The notes under the pieces: generated by a model
Told to the model about the DNA's origin: nothing
The model's database searches: none
The model's input: only the letters and a program-made list of their open reading frames with translations
Made by a program: the position numbers and the translations under genes
Shown here: positions 28,591 to 37,537 of the stretch, one piece after another
Layout: the number at the start of each line of letters is the position of its first letter
How positions within the stretch are numbered: the stretch's first letter is position 1
From: Bacteroidaceae bacterium
GTDB lineage: Bacteria > Bacteroidota > Bacteroidia > Bacteroidales > Bacteroidaceae
Direction: 5' to 3'
Assembly (NCBI GenBank): GCA_017445925.1
Contig: JAFSRW010000075.1
Location: 1 to 50,009 of the forward strand
Length of the DNA: 50,009 nt

Positions 28591-28625
28591 ATTCTTTTTT
28601 ATACCTTATTTATAAAATATGGCGG

Positions 28626-29414
28626 TTATTCTGTAACGTTACGTTCCTTGTCAATAGCCTCAAAGTCTTTCATTCTGAGTACAAAGCTATTGGTCAGATA
28701 CTTCTCCTTAACTATGGGGTTTGCTGCCAGCTCGTCGGGTCTGCCTTTGAACAGAATCTGTCCCTCAAAAAGCATATAGGCGCGGTCTGTGATACAGAGC
28801 GTTTCTTCTACGTTGTGGTCGGTTATCAGCACACCTATGTTGCGCTGCTTCAGTTTCCAGACAATGTACTGAATATCTTCTACTGCAATGGGGTCAACGC
28901 CTGCGAAGGGTTCGTCCAACATGATAAATTTGGGGTCGATGGCCAGACAGCGGGCTATCTCGGTACGTCGGCGCTCACCTCCCGATAGCTGGTCGCCCAG
29001 GTTCTTACGCACTTTCTCTAAGCGGAACTCACTAATCAGGCTCTCCAACTTCTCTTTCTGGTAGCTTCGTGGTTTGTCAGTCATCTCCAGTACACTGGCT
29101 ATATTGTCCTCTACACTCATCTTACGGAACACGCTAGCTTCCTGAGCCAGATAGCCAATTCCCAGTCGGGCACGTTTGTAAACTGGCAGTTTGGTTATAT
29201 CCTGCCCACCCAGATAAATATGTCCCTCGTTGGGAATCACAAGGCCTGTAGTCATATAGAACGATGTGGTCTTACCAGCTCCGTTAGGGCCCAGCAGCCC
29301 CACAATCTCACCTTGCTCAACGCGAAAGCTGACATTGTTCACCACCATGCGCTTGCCGTAAATCTTAACAAGCCCCTCGCTTCTCAGTTCCAATTTATCT
29401 GTTTCGTTCTCCAT
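28626..29414 (-). CDS. lptB: LPS export ABC transporter ATP-binding protein
   Basis: 262 residues. Walker A GPNGAGKT (42-49), Q-loop YLAQE (88-92), signature LSGGE (143-147), Walker B with LDEP (166-169). The LptB-specific pattern [20 protein letters not shown] and [16 protein letters not shown] is strong. It should power LptFG extraction of lipopolysaccharide from the inner membrane. A -7 box TACTTTTG (29433-29440) lies 18 nt upstream. Divergent from the Mla-type genes. Confidence 0.94.
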   Translation of the reverse strand: MENETDKLELRSEGLVKIYGKRMVVNNVSFRVEQGEIVGLLGPNGAGKTTSFYMTTGLVIPNEGHIYLGGQDITKLPVYKRARLGIGYLAQEASVFRKMSVEDNIASVLEMTDKPRSYQKEKLESLISEFRLEKVRKNLGDQLSGGERRRTEIARCLAIDPKFIMLDEPFAGVDPIAVEDIQYIVWKLKQRNIGVLITDHNVEETLCITDRAYMLFEGQILFKGRPDELAANPIVKEKYLTNSFVLRMKDFEAIDKERNVTE

Positions 29415-29432
29415 TCTCGTTCATTTTGACTG

Positions 29433-29440
29433 CAAAAGTA
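29433..29440 (-). promoter_or_regulatory. -7 element of lptB
   Basis: TACTTTTG on the minus strand, 18 nt before the start codon. No clear -33. Confidence 0.5.
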
Positions 29441-29482
29441 CGAAAAAAAGGACTTTCGCCCCACATTTACCCTTATTTTTAA

Positions 29483-29530
29483 CTTTTCGCTTTTCATTTT
29501 TCACTTTTCATTTTTCATTTTTAACTTTTC
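29483..29530. repeat. CTTTTCA/TTTTTCA tandem array
   Basis: Seven to eight-bp units (CTTTTCA, TTTTTCA) end five bases before the -7 element of the mlaE-like gene. A short version recurs in the signal-peptide coding part of the porin at 36159-36185. Confidence 0.75.
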
Positions 29531-29534
29531 TTGG

Positions 29535-29542
29535 TACTTTTG
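29535..29542 (+). promoter_or_regulatory. -7 element of the mlaE-like gene
   Basis: TACTTTTG, 23 nt before the ATG at 29566. The -33 position is inside the CTTTTCA array and lacks TTTG. Confidence 0.5.
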
Positions 29543-29565
29543 CATCGCAAAAAGTCGAGAAATTC

Positions 29566-30309
29566 ATGTTTATAGTCAAATTTTTATCCGCTTTCGGAAG
29601 TTACCTCATGCTCATGGGGCGCACATTCAGTATCCCCGAACGTTGGCGTATGTTCCTGAAGCAATACATAAAAGAACTTACCCAGCTGGGTGTCGACTCC
29701 ATAGGCATTGTGCTGCTTATCTCCTTCTTTATCGGAGCCGTTATCTGTATTCAGATTAAGTTGAACATTGCCAGTCCTTGGATGCCCAACTTCACCACCG
29801 GATATACCACGCGAGAGATTATGGTGCTGGAATTCTCCAGCAGTATCATGTGCCTTATTCTTTCCGGAAAGGTGGGCAGTAACATAGCCAGCGAGATAGG
29901 AACCATGCGCGTAACACAGCAGATTGACGCCTTGGAGATTATGGGGGTCAACTCTGCGTCGTTCCTGATTCTGCCTAAGATTGTGGGACTTATGACTATG
30001 ATTCCCTGCCTTGTTGTCTTCAGTATGGCAGCCGGATTTGTGGGTGCATACGCCAGCGCCTTGGTGGGCATTGTATCTGTCGACGACCTTACCATAGGCC
30101 TCCAGCACGATTTCCGTCAATGGTTCATCTGGATGTCTATGATTAAGAGTTTTGTTTTTGCATTCATCATTGCCAGCGTCAGTTCTTTCTACGGCTATAC
30201 AGTAGAGGGCGGCTCCTTCGATGTAGGTAAGGCCAGTACCGATGCCGTGGTGCGTAGCAGCATGCTCATCCTCTTTGCTGATATCTTCCTAACACCTCTA
30301 CTCTCATGA
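29566..30309 (+). CDS. MlaE-family ABC transporter permease
   Basis: 247 residues with five to six membrane helices. Family features are the GxVGSNIASEIGTMRVTQQIDALEIMGVN segment (about 102-130), the MlaE/TGD1 coupling region, and the final helix pair. It is expected to move glycerophospholipids between inner and outer membrane with an MCE-domain partner. Its stop overlaps the ATPase gene by four bases (ATGA). No MCE (MlaD) gene follows, so the partner must be elsewhere. Confidence 0.93.
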   Translation: MFIVKFLSAFGSYLMLMGRTFSIPERWRMFLKQYIKELTQLGVDSIGIVLLISFFIGAVICIQIKLNIASPWMPNFTTGYTTREIMVLEFSSSIMCLILSGKVGSNIASEIGTMRVTQQIDALEIMGVNSASFLILPKIVGLMTMIPCLVVFSMAAGFVGAYASALVGIVSVDDLTIGLQHDFRQWFIWMSMIKSFVFAFIIASVSSFYGYTVEGGSFDVGKASTDAVVRSSMLILFADIFLTPLLS

Positions 30310-31061
30310 TAGAAATCAAACATTTATATAAGTCGTTCGAGGACAAGGAAGTCCTGAAAGATATCAACGCTGTGTTCGAGGAAGGCAAGACCAACCTCAT
30401 CATTGGCCAGAGCGGTAGCGGCAAGACGGTTTTGATAAAGAATATTGTAGGACTTTTTGAACCCGACAGGGGCGAGATTCTCTACGATGGTCGCGACTTT
30501 GTTAAGATGACCAAGCGCGAGAAAGTACTCATTCGCCGCGAGATGGGAATGATATTCCAAAGTGCTGCGTTGTTCGACTCCATGTCGGTCCTCGAGAACG
30601 TGATGTTCCCCTTAGATATGTTCTCCGATAAGAACGAGGCCGACCGCATTCGTCGTGCCAAATTCTGTTTGGAACGTGTAAACCTGGCTGGTGCCGAAGA
30701 GAAGTTCCCAGGCGAGATAAGCGGTGGTATGCAGAAGCGTGTGGCTATTGCCCGCGCCATCGCCCTGAATCCCAAGTATCTTTTCTGCGATGAGCCCAAC
30801 TCAGGCCTCGACCCCAAGACCAGCCTTGTTATCGACGACCTCATCCATAGCATTACCGAGGAGTACAAGATGACCACCATCATCAATACCCACGACATGA
30901 ACTCCGTAATGGGTATTGGCGAGAACATTATTTATATATGCGAGGGCTTAAAGGAATGGCAGGGCAACAAAGACCAGATTATGACCAGCACCAACGAGCG
31001 CCTTAATTCCTTCATCTTCGCCAGTGACCTCTTCCGAAAGGTTAAGGAAGCCAACAGTTGA
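30306..31061 (+). CDS. MlaF-family ABC transporter ATP-binding protein
   Basis: 251 residues. Walker A GQSGSGKT (34-41), signature ISGGM (138-142) and Walker B with CDEP (161-164) followed by the family-typical NSGLDP, where most ABC proteins have TSGLDP. Works with the overlapping permease gene in lipid trafficking that keeps the outer membrane asymmetric. Confidence 0.94.
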   Translation: MIEIKHLYKSFEDKEVLKDINAVFEEGKTNLIIGQSGSGKTVLIKNIVGLFEPDRGEILYDGRDFVKMTKREKVLIRREMGMIFQSAALFDSMSVLENVMFPLDMFSDKNEADRIRRAKFCLERVNLAGAEEKFPGEISGGMQKRVAIARAIALNPKYLFCDEPNSGLDPKTSLVIDDLIHSITEEYKMTTIINTHDMNSVMGIGENIIYICEGLKEWQGNKDQIMTSTNERLNSFIFASDLFRKVKEANS

Positions 31062-31092
31062 GATTATTCATTTTTTAAACACACATAAAACG

Positions 31093-32460
31093 ATGAAAAG
31101 AATTCTTATCTGCTGCCTGCTGATACTTTCAGTTGGCGGTGCCTTGCAGGCACAAGAGAAAAAAAGCGAGAAAGTAAAGGAACATATTATCAGCCACTTC
31201 AAACCCTACGGTTTTATTCGCAACTACTTCTCAGTAGATACGCGTGAGAATTTGGCAGGAACGGGCGACCTCTTCAATTATCTGCCCAAGGATAACGCAT
31301 GGAACCTGACAGAGGCAGAGGCTAACGCCACCGGTATTCAGCGCGAGGATTTGAATGCACAGACCACCATGCGCTTTCTCTCCTTGACAACACGCGTGGG
31401 TTTGGACATCAAGGATTACCGCTGGGGAAAGACCCATTTCGGTGGTAAGATAGAAGCCGACTTTTATGCAGGCTTAACGGGTAGTACAGGAACGGCCCAG
31501 CTTCGTCTGAGACAAGCTTACATGACCCTTTCCTGGGACAGCCTGCGACTGAATGGCGATGCCCTTGCACGTGTAAACCTGCAACTGGGTCAGGCATGGC
31601 ATCCTTTGGCTGCCGATTTGCCAGATGTTATCGCCCTTAACTCAGGAGCGCCCTTTAACCCTTTCAGCCGAACTCCACAGATAAAGTTGGATGCTGATCT
31701 GGGTAAATACTTCACACTCACAGCCTCAGCTCTGTGGCAGATGCAGTATACATCTGCCGGCCCCGAAGGAGCATCAGCCGATTATCTGAAGTATGCCCAC
31801 ACGCCCGAAGGCTATCTGGGACTTTCTTATCACCCCAACACCAATCTCCTGCTTAGAGCGGGAGTGGATATTCTGAGTATTTCGCCCAGACATACAGGTA
31901 CTGTGCAGGACGCTTCTGGGCTTGAAGTGATGGTAAAGGTGAGCGACCGCCTAACCACCTTCTCACCCTTCCTGTACCTGCAATATAAGTATAAGGATTT
32001 CAGCCTGAAGGCCAAAACGGTATTTGCTCAGGCAGGCGAACACATGAACCTGAACGGCGGCTATGGCGTAAAGCGCATCTGCGAAGACGGTTCTTGGGAA
32101 TATACCCCCACCCGCAACTCATCATCATGGTTGTCACTGACCTACGGCAAGCAGGTTAAGGGTATTCTGTTTGCTGGTTATGTACGCAACTTCGGTACCA
32201 AAGATGCCCTGGCCACCAATGCCGCAGGCGACATTTACGGTTTCTATTTCAGCAAGAATAGTTTCGCTAACATGAACCGTCTGTGGCGCCTCTCCCCCAC
32301 CGTTCTGGTCACATGGGGCAAATTCCAGTTGGGCGCCGAATACGAGATAACATCAGCACAATATGGGAAAGACCCAAATCCAGAAAACGGACTGGCAGAA
32401 ACAGACCTGCACTGGGTAACCAACCATAAGGTGCAGATAATGACAAAATTCAACTTCTAA
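31093..32460 (+). CDS. Outer-membrane beta-barrel protein
   Basis: 455 residues from ATG 31093 (MKRILICCLLILSVGGALQAQ, a good signal peptide); a frame opening at 31024 overlaps the mlaF-like gene. The mature part alternates polar and aromatic residues in strands typical of a porin and ends in Phe (MTKFNF), the outer-membrane insertion signal. No named family. It lies 31 nt after the Mla-type genes and 3 nt before the DUF5107 gene, so it is probably in one operon. Confidence 0.8.
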   Translation: MKRILICCLLILSVGGALQAQEKKSEKVKEHIISHFKPYGFIRNYFSVDTRENLAGTGDLFNYLPKDNAWNLTEAEANATGIQREDLNAQTTMRFLSLTTRVGLDIKDYRWGKTHFGGKIEADFYAGLTGSTGTAQLRLRQAYMTLSWDSLRLNGDALARVNLQLGQAWHPLAADLPDVIALNSGAPFNPFSRTPQIKLDADLGKYFTLTASALWQMQYTSAGPEGASADYLKYAHTPEGYLGLSYHPNTNLLLRAGVDILSISPRHTGTVQDASGLEVMVKVSDRLTTFSPFLYLQYKYKDFSLKAKTVFAQAGEHMNLNGGYGVKRICEDGSWEYTPTRNSSSWLSLTYGKQVKGILFAGYVRNFGTKDALATNAAGDIYGFYFSKNSFANMNRLWRLSPTVLVTWGKFQLGAEYEITSAQYGKDPNPENGLAETDLHWVTNHKVQIMTKFNF

Positions 32461-32463
32461 CAT

Positions 32464-35286
32464 ATGAAGAAACAAATCCTGTGGGCTATTGTCGCGGCTA
32501 CATGCCTGACTACTGGTGCCCAGACCGTTACTGTGAAAGATACAGTAATGACCACTTATCCTTTCGGTGACCCGAATCCCATCCCTCAGGTGAAACGTAA
32601 CTGCTATCCTTATTGCAACTTCGAGCAGTTCGCCACTACACCTGCCCGGAAAACGTGGAAAATGGTGGTGCTGGAGAATCCTTACCTCAGGGTGAAAATC
32701 TTCCCTGAGATTGGCGGGAAAGTGTGGTCAGTGTTCGACAAAACCGCAGGAAAAGAGATGTTCTACGACAATAATGCTGTTAAATTTCGCGATATTGCCA
32801 TGAGAGGCCCTTGGACCAGTGGCGGCATTGAATTCAACTATGGTGTCATCGGTCATGCGCCCTCGTGTGCCCACCCCGTGGATTGGCGAACGGAAAAGAA
32901 GGCTGACGGAAGTGTGAGCTGCTATATTGGCGTCCTGGAGATGACCAGCCATAGCCGTTGGTGCGTAGAAATAAACCTACCAAAGGATGCTGTGTGGTTG
33001 CGTACCTCTTCCACGTGGTATAACCTCAGCGGTTGTTACCAGCCCTATTATTCATGGACGAATTCTGGTGTGACGTCGGCAAACGACCTTATTCTGGTCT
33101 ATCCAGGCTCGCACGCCATCGGTCATGAAGGGGAGTTCCTTTCGTATCCTTTGGACAAAGAGGGAAGCGATATTTCCCGCTATGCCAATCAGGAGGGAAT
33201 GCCCAGCATTTCGTATCATGTTGTGGGAACACGCAAGCCTTTCTTTGGAGCTTATTATGAGAAGAGCGACTGGGGAATGCTGCACTATGCCATGCGCGAT
33301 GAAAAACTGGGGCGCAAATATTTCTCATGGTCGCGCAATGATGACGGACAGATTTGGGTAGATTTGCTCACGGATTGTGGCGTACAGTATGTGGAGATGC
33401 AAGGGGGACGACTCTATAACCAGAATATGGAAAGGAGTTCCCTGGAATCCTCATTCCGTCAACCGCTCTTCGCGCCATTCGGTACTGATGAGTGGTCTGA
33501 GTACTGGATGCCATATAGCGGTATCGGCGTAGCGCAGGAGGTGTCGTTGGATGCTGTGACGGACGTGCAGGAGGACGAGAAGGGTATACATGTGGGCATC
33601 TATCCCCTTCAGGCAGCCAGTGGTACATTGACAATACTCGATAGCGAAGGAAAAACGCTCTACACTGCAAAGCACAATCTGCTGCCGGCTCAGGCTGTCA
33701 GGGTGGATGTCGAAGGCACGCCCGACAAGGTTCTGATAGAAGACAAAGTGCTCTGGAGAGCAGAAAAGGACACATCCGAGCGTCCCCTCAACCGCAATCC
33801 GAAATTCGACGCTTCTACTGCCTCCGCCTGGCTGCTTATGGCGCGTGACTATATGGGACTTCGCCGGTATGACAATGCCGAGCAGGCGCTCGACAAAGCT
33901 TTGGAACTGGATGCCGCCTATGTGGATGCCTTGGCCATGAAGGCACATCTGCTGCTCCTCCGCATGCGTTATGGGGAGGCATGGGACTTTGCTTGCCAAG
34001 CCCTTACCATCGACCAATACAACCCTGAGGCCGGCTATGTGGCAGGCATGGCAGCCGTGGCACTTGGAAAGGACGAGGAAGCCCTCGACTGTTTTGAAGT
34101 GGCTGCCATTTCCCATAGTGCCCTCCGTTCGGCATGTCACACGGAACTGGCACGTCTGCATAGTCGCTTTGGAAATAGTAGGTTGGCTGTGGAATATGCC
34201 CGTAAGGCACTCGTGAGCAATGCCCACAACATCACGGCTCTGATGATTCTCTATAAGCAGACGGGGGAAGGCATAGGGCAGATTGTTGCCCTCGACCCCC
34301 TGAGTCACTTTGCGTCTGCCGAGAAGATGCTTGCAGGCACTCTCTCGGCCAAGGAATTTGCCCAGTCCTTCAACGAGGAGATTCCCTGGGAGGAGTATCT
34401 GGAGCTGGCTGTCTTCTACCACAGCATCCGATTGGATAGCGATGCCGCTAACATCCTCGCGGCTCTGCCCAGCCAGAATGCCCTTACAGCATTGTGGATA
34501 GCCTGGTTGCGTAATGATACTGGCGCTATCGAGGCGGCTGAACAACAGACGCTGGACTTCGTGTTCCCCTTCCGTTCCGAGTCTGTGGCACCCCTCGAAT
34601 GGGCGCTGGCACACGGCGGACATTGGCAAAGCCGATACCTGCTGGCATTGCTGAAGGACTACCTCGGTGACGGGAATGCGGCACGAGAACTAGTGACTCC
34701 CGACGATGCCACATATGCACCTTATTATATATATAGGTATCAGGCGTTCTCGGGCGATATTGCTGATGTGCGTAAGGCCATTGACATTGACCCCGCAGCA
34801 TGGCGGTATCGTCGTATGCTGGCTATGTCACTCATCTCCAGTGGCAAGGCAGACGAAGCCATCGAGATGCTGCAGACGTATCGTCCCACCTGTCCGGACA
34901 ACATGCAGATAGGTGATGCTTTGGTAGATGCCTACGTGGCAGCTGGGCGTTATGAAGAGGCCGAGACGTTGCTCTCGTCGCTTGTGATAATGCCATTCGA
35001 AGGTATGCGCGGAAGTCACGACAAGTACCGCGACATCAAACTCCACCTCGCTGCATCCGCCATCGATTCAGGGGACTACCGGAAGGCTTCCCGTCTCATC
35101 AAAGAAGCCCAGCAATGGCCTCGGAATCTGGGTGTCGGGAAACCTTCAGAAAGCTCCATCGACCACGATGTGGAAGACCAGCTGACAGCAGAAATCAAGC
35201 GCCGCCGCCACTCCAAGGGACCTTTTGAACCCATCTTTCCCAAGATGAAAAGTCTGATGTCCCATGATGTGCGTCTCTTTGATTAA
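32464..35286 (+). CDS. DUF5107 and TPR protein, periplasmic
   Basis: 940 residues with a signal peptide (about 1-19, ending TTGAQ). The N-terminal half (about 45-340) matches the DUF5107 pattern (ENPYLRVKIFPEIGGKVWSVFDK, GPWTSGGIEFNYG), a galactose-mutarotase-like beta-supersandwich. From about 430 onward come tetratricopeptide repeats (YDNAEQALDKALELDAAYVDALA, YGEAWDFACQALTIDQYNPEAGY) and a long helical tail. The fold suggests carbohydrate binding or turnover, but the reaction is not established here. It has higher GC and a different codon bias than the adjacent porin, hinting at a separate history. Confidence 0.85.
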   Translation: MKKQILWAIVAATCLTTGAQTVTVKDTVMTTYPFGDPNPIPQVKRNCYPYCNFEQFATTPARKTWKMVVLENPYLRVKIFPEIGGKVWSVFDKTAGKEMFYDNNAVKFRDIAMRGPWTSGGIEFNYGVIGHAPSCAHPVDWRTEKKADGSVSCYIGVLEMTSHSRWCVEINLPKDAVWLRTSSTWYNLSGCYQPYYSWTNSGVTSANDLILVYPGSHAIGHEGEFLSYPLDKEGSDISRYANQEGMPSISYHVVGTRKPFFGAYYEKSDWGMLHYAMRDEKLGRKYFSWSRNDDGQIWVDLLTDCGVQYVEMQGGRLYNQNMERSSLESSFRQPLFAPFGTDEWSEYWMPYSGIGVAQEVSLDAVTDVQEDEKGIHVGIYPLQAASGTLTILDSEGKTLYTAKHNLLPAQAVRVDVEGTPDKVLIEDKVLWRAEKDTSERPLNRNPKFDASTASAWLLMARDYMGLRRYDNAEQALDKALELDAAYVDALAMKAHLLLLRMRYGEAWDFACQALTIDQYNPEAGYVAGMAAVALGKDEEALDCFEVAAISHSALRSACHTELARLHSRFGNSRLAVEYARKALVSNAHNITALMILYKQTGEGIGQIVALDPLSHFASAEKMLAGTLSAKEFAQSFNEEIPWEEYLELAVFYHSIRLDSDAANILAALPSQNALTALWIAWLRNDTGAIEAAEQQTLDFVFPFRSESVAPLEWALAHGGHWQSRYLLALLKDYLGDGNAARELVTPDDATYAPYYIYRYQAFSGDIADVRKAIDIDPAAWRYRRMLAMSLISSGKADEAIEMLQTYRPTCPDNMQIGDALVDAYVAAGRYEEAETLLSSLVIMPFEGMRGSHDKYRDIKLHLAASAIDSGDYRKASRLIKEAQQWPRNLGVGKPSESSIDHDVEDQLTAEIKRRRHSKGPFEPIFPKMKSLMSHDVRLFD

Positions 35287-35337
35287 AACCTAGAAGGCAA
35301 GAGCCGAACACAATATGCGATGGATTAAGTTCAGAGG

Positions 35338-35517
35338 TTAGTCGTTCTTTTGTTTTGTCAGAGCCAGAATCAATGCTTCAAGCTGCTGATTATTCATGCC
35401 GTGGGAGAGCAAATAGTTGGAGAATGCTTTTGCGTAGTCAACGTACGGCAATTGTGCTTCATCGGTAACACCTGCATAGTACTTAATTGATAATTTGACA
35501 TGACTTAAAAGTTTTTG
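35338..35517 (-). pseudogene. C-terminal remnant of an unidentified gene
   Basis: A minus-strand frame of about 59 codons closes with TAA (35340-35338) and is interrupted upstream by TAA at 35520-35518. It has no suitable start codon. The peptide (ending LLSHGMNNQQLEALILALTK plus Q-K-N-D) has ordinary protein composition and helix pattern, unlike shadow frames nearby. The family is not recognised. Confidence 0.45.
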
Positions 35518-35567
35518 TTACACTTCTTTAGTTTCTGCAAAAATACAACATTTCTCGAAATATGCAA

Positions 35568-35670
35568 GTCTCCCAACATTTAAATCTTGTCTAAAAACCT
35601 TTCAATCTTGTCTGAAAATCAAAAAAAATGCCTAATCTGTTGTCGTATAGGCTTTTTTTTTTTATTTTTG
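35568..35670 (+). promoter_or_regulatory. Phased GTCTG promoter cassette, copy 1 (STAS gene)
   Basis: GTCT/GTCTG boxes start at 35568, 35589 and 35610, with a degenerate box (GCCTA) at 35630: steps of 21, 21 and 20 bp. They are followed by a hairpin with stem GCCTA/TAGGC (35630-35634 and 35649-35653), a ten-T run, then -7 box TATTTTTG (35663-35670). A -33 TTTG (35640-35643) sits in the hairpin loop with a 19-bp spacer. The block aligns over about 95 bp with 44573-44656. Confidence 0.75.
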
Positions 35671-35740
35671 TCCCATGCTAATGCTGAAAACAACAGCCAT
35701 GAAACGAGTAAAAAGGTTAAAATGTTAATGATAAACGATT

Positions 35741-36043
35741 ATGAAAACAAAAATTGAAGAAATCGACGGCAAGTATGTTGCTACATTAGAAGGAGAAATG
35801 GATACTGCAGCCGCTATGGAAGTAGAGGAAATTTTGAAACCACTCTATCAGAGCAATGGAAAGGACGTAATCATCGACTGCACCAACCTAGAGTATATCG
35901 CATCCAGCGGACTGCGCATTCTCCTCTCCATTCTTAAAGATGCCAAAGCCAGCGGTAGCCGTGTAGTGCTGAGAAATGTCAACGAGGACATCAAGAATGT
36001 TTTTAGTCTGACAGGCTTTATTAACATCTTCGAGTTTGAATAA
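35741..36043 (+). CDS. STAS-domain protein (anti-sigma factor antagonist type)
   Basis: 100 residues, a single STAS domain of SpoIIAA/RsbV length. The conserved loop is DCTNLEYIASSGLRILL, with Ser55 (first Ser of SSG) at the position phosphorylated in SpoIIAA and RsbV; the usual Asp before it is Ala here. No RsbW-like kinase or PP2C phosphatase is nearby, so it acts with partners elsewhere or has another role. It is followed after 8 nt by a porin-like gene. Confidence 0.92.
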   Translation: MKTKIEEIDGKYVATLEGEMDTAAAMEVEEILKPLYQSNGKDVIIDCTNLEYIASSGLRILLSILKDAKASGSRVVLRNVNEDIKNVFSLTGFINIFEFE

Positions 36044-36123
36044 AATAAGGAATGGAAAATAATAATCCTACTACCGCAAGAGCAGCAAGAACCTTCCGAT
36101 GCGAAGGAAGAAGCATAGCTGTG

Positions 36124-37482
36124 ATGAAGCTATCCTTATTTGGAGCAGCCTTCATTCTTTCATTTTTTCATTTTTTCATTTTTACATCCTCTTGCTGGGC
36201 ACAGACAGATTCTACGAAGGCCAATAAACTGAGTATGGACTTGCAATTCCTGGCTCATGGAGAGATTTGTGCCGGTGGTTTGCCCAAGCCGCCCGTCAAC
36301 AACCCAGACAAGCCGGAAGCCGACTTATCGGCTTTCCTGTTAGGACGTACCCGCTTATCCCTGAACTACGAGCGCAACTGGCTGGAAGCAAAAATCACAT
36401 TGCAGAACAATGCTGTCTGGGGTATGCGCAACAACATGTCGGTGGATTTATACGAAGGATGGGTGAAGATGAAATCCAAGAACGGATTCTTCACTAAGAT
36501 AGGACGTGTAGCACTGTCTTACGACGACGAGCGTATCATTGGACCCAACGATTTTGCCACAGCATCTCTGTCGCACGATGTGGGTATGGTGGGATACGAA
36601 GGACACGGACACCAGATTCATGGTATATTCGCATTCAACCAGAATAGTGAAAATGTATATGAGGGTACCTATTATGATAATGGTTCACAGTACTATAAGA
36701 CTATGCAAACCGTGTGGTACCACTACGATTTTCCCAAGTTCCCATTGGGCGCGTCACTGCTCTTTATGAATATGGGCATTCAGGCTGGCGAGGAAGGAGA
36801 TACTCAAAATCCTCCATCCACCAAATACCAGCAGATGTGGGGTACTTACCTGAAGTATCACCCCAAATACCTCACACTGGAGGCTTCGTACTATCGGCAA
36901 ACGGGCAAAACGGTAAATGAAAAGAAACAATACAAGCCCATCAAGGCATGGATGGCCAGTGTGAAGGCTACCATCACACCCACGGACCATTATGGATTCC
37001 AACTGGGCTATGATTACCTGAGCGGCGATGACTTTGTGCCCGTCCCTTACGGCGGCACGGCGGGATTGCCCTTTCATGAGGTGCTGAAAGGCTTCTCGCC
37101 CCTCTACGGTTCACGCACCAAGTTCTACGGCATCCTGGACTTTTTCTACACCAGTGCCTACATCAACGGCTTCACTCCCGGTCTGCAAAATGTCTATGTC
37201 GGTGCCTTTGGCAACCCTTTACCCAAGATGCGACTTTCCGTCGATTACCATTATCTGGCGGTGGCTACCAACCTTTCTGGACTCAGCAACACTTTGGGAC
37301 ACAACATAGATTTCAATGCCGAATACGCATTCTCTAAGGATGTCTCTCTTTCGGTAAACTATTCCATGATGGCGGGAACAGAAACCATGACCCGGCTGAA
37401 ACAGGAAAATGGCAGTAAGTATGCTCACTGGGCATGGTTCTCACTGCTTGTATCTCCTACCCTTTTTACCACAAGATTCTGA
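36124..37482 (+). CDS. Porin-like outer-membrane protein
   Basis: About 452 residues from ATG 36124, where a signal peptide begins (MKLSLFGAAFILSFFHFF, ending CWAQ). AGGAAG lies about 14 nt upstream. ATG 36052 would add 24 polar residues before the signal and is less likely. The mature part is a beta-barrel with repeated aromatic girdles and a C-terminal Phe (TTRF). Its overall layout resembles alginate-export-type porins, but no family is certain. The stretch F-H-F-F-I-F in the signal peptide comes from a CATTTTTT tandem array (36159-36185). Confidence 0.82.
   Translation: MKLSLFGAAFILSFFHFFIFTSSCWAQTDSTKANKLSMDLQFLAHGEICAGGLPKPPVNNPDKPEADLSAFLLGRTRLSLNYERNWLEAKITLQNNAVWGMRNNMSVDLYEGWVKMKSKNGFFTKIGRVALSYDDERIIGPNDFATASLSHDVGMVGYEGHGHQIHGIFAFNQNSENVYEGTYYDNGSQYYKTMQTVWYHYDFPKFPLGASLLFMNMGIQAGEEGDTQNPPSTKYQQMWGTYLKYHPKYLTLEASYYRQTGKTVNEKKQYKPIKAWMASVKATITPTDHYGFQLGYDYLSGDDFVPVPYGGTAGLPFHEVLKGFSPLYGSRTKFYGILDFFYTSAYINGFTPGLQNVYVGAFGNPLPKMRLSVDYHYLAVATNLSGLSNTLGHNIDFNAEYAFSKDVSLSVNYSMMAGTETMTRLKQENGSKYAHWAWFSLLVSPTLFTTRF
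36159..36185. repeat. CATTTTTT array inside a signal-peptide sequence
   Basis: Units CATTCTTT, CATTTTTT, CATTTTTT and CATTTTTA are translated as the hydrophobic core of the porin signal peptide. Same family as 29483-29530. Confidence 0.65.
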
Positions 37483-37537
37483 ACACAACGATTCCAGAAT
37501 CTAATATAAAGAAATACTAACATAAAACATGGTAATT

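Larger units (their letters stand above)
35287..35740. other. Intergenic region: gene remnant, phased repeats, promoter
   Basis: The region holds a minus-strand coding remnant (35338-35517), the phased GTCTG cassette (35568-35670) with its hairpin, and a 71-nt leader for the STAS gene. No complete gene is seen. Confidence 0.75.

Noticed and set aside
33451-34629. 392-codon open frame on the minus strand
   Set aside because: Lies antisense within the DUF5107-TPR gene; no family resemblance and explained by GC-biased codon use.
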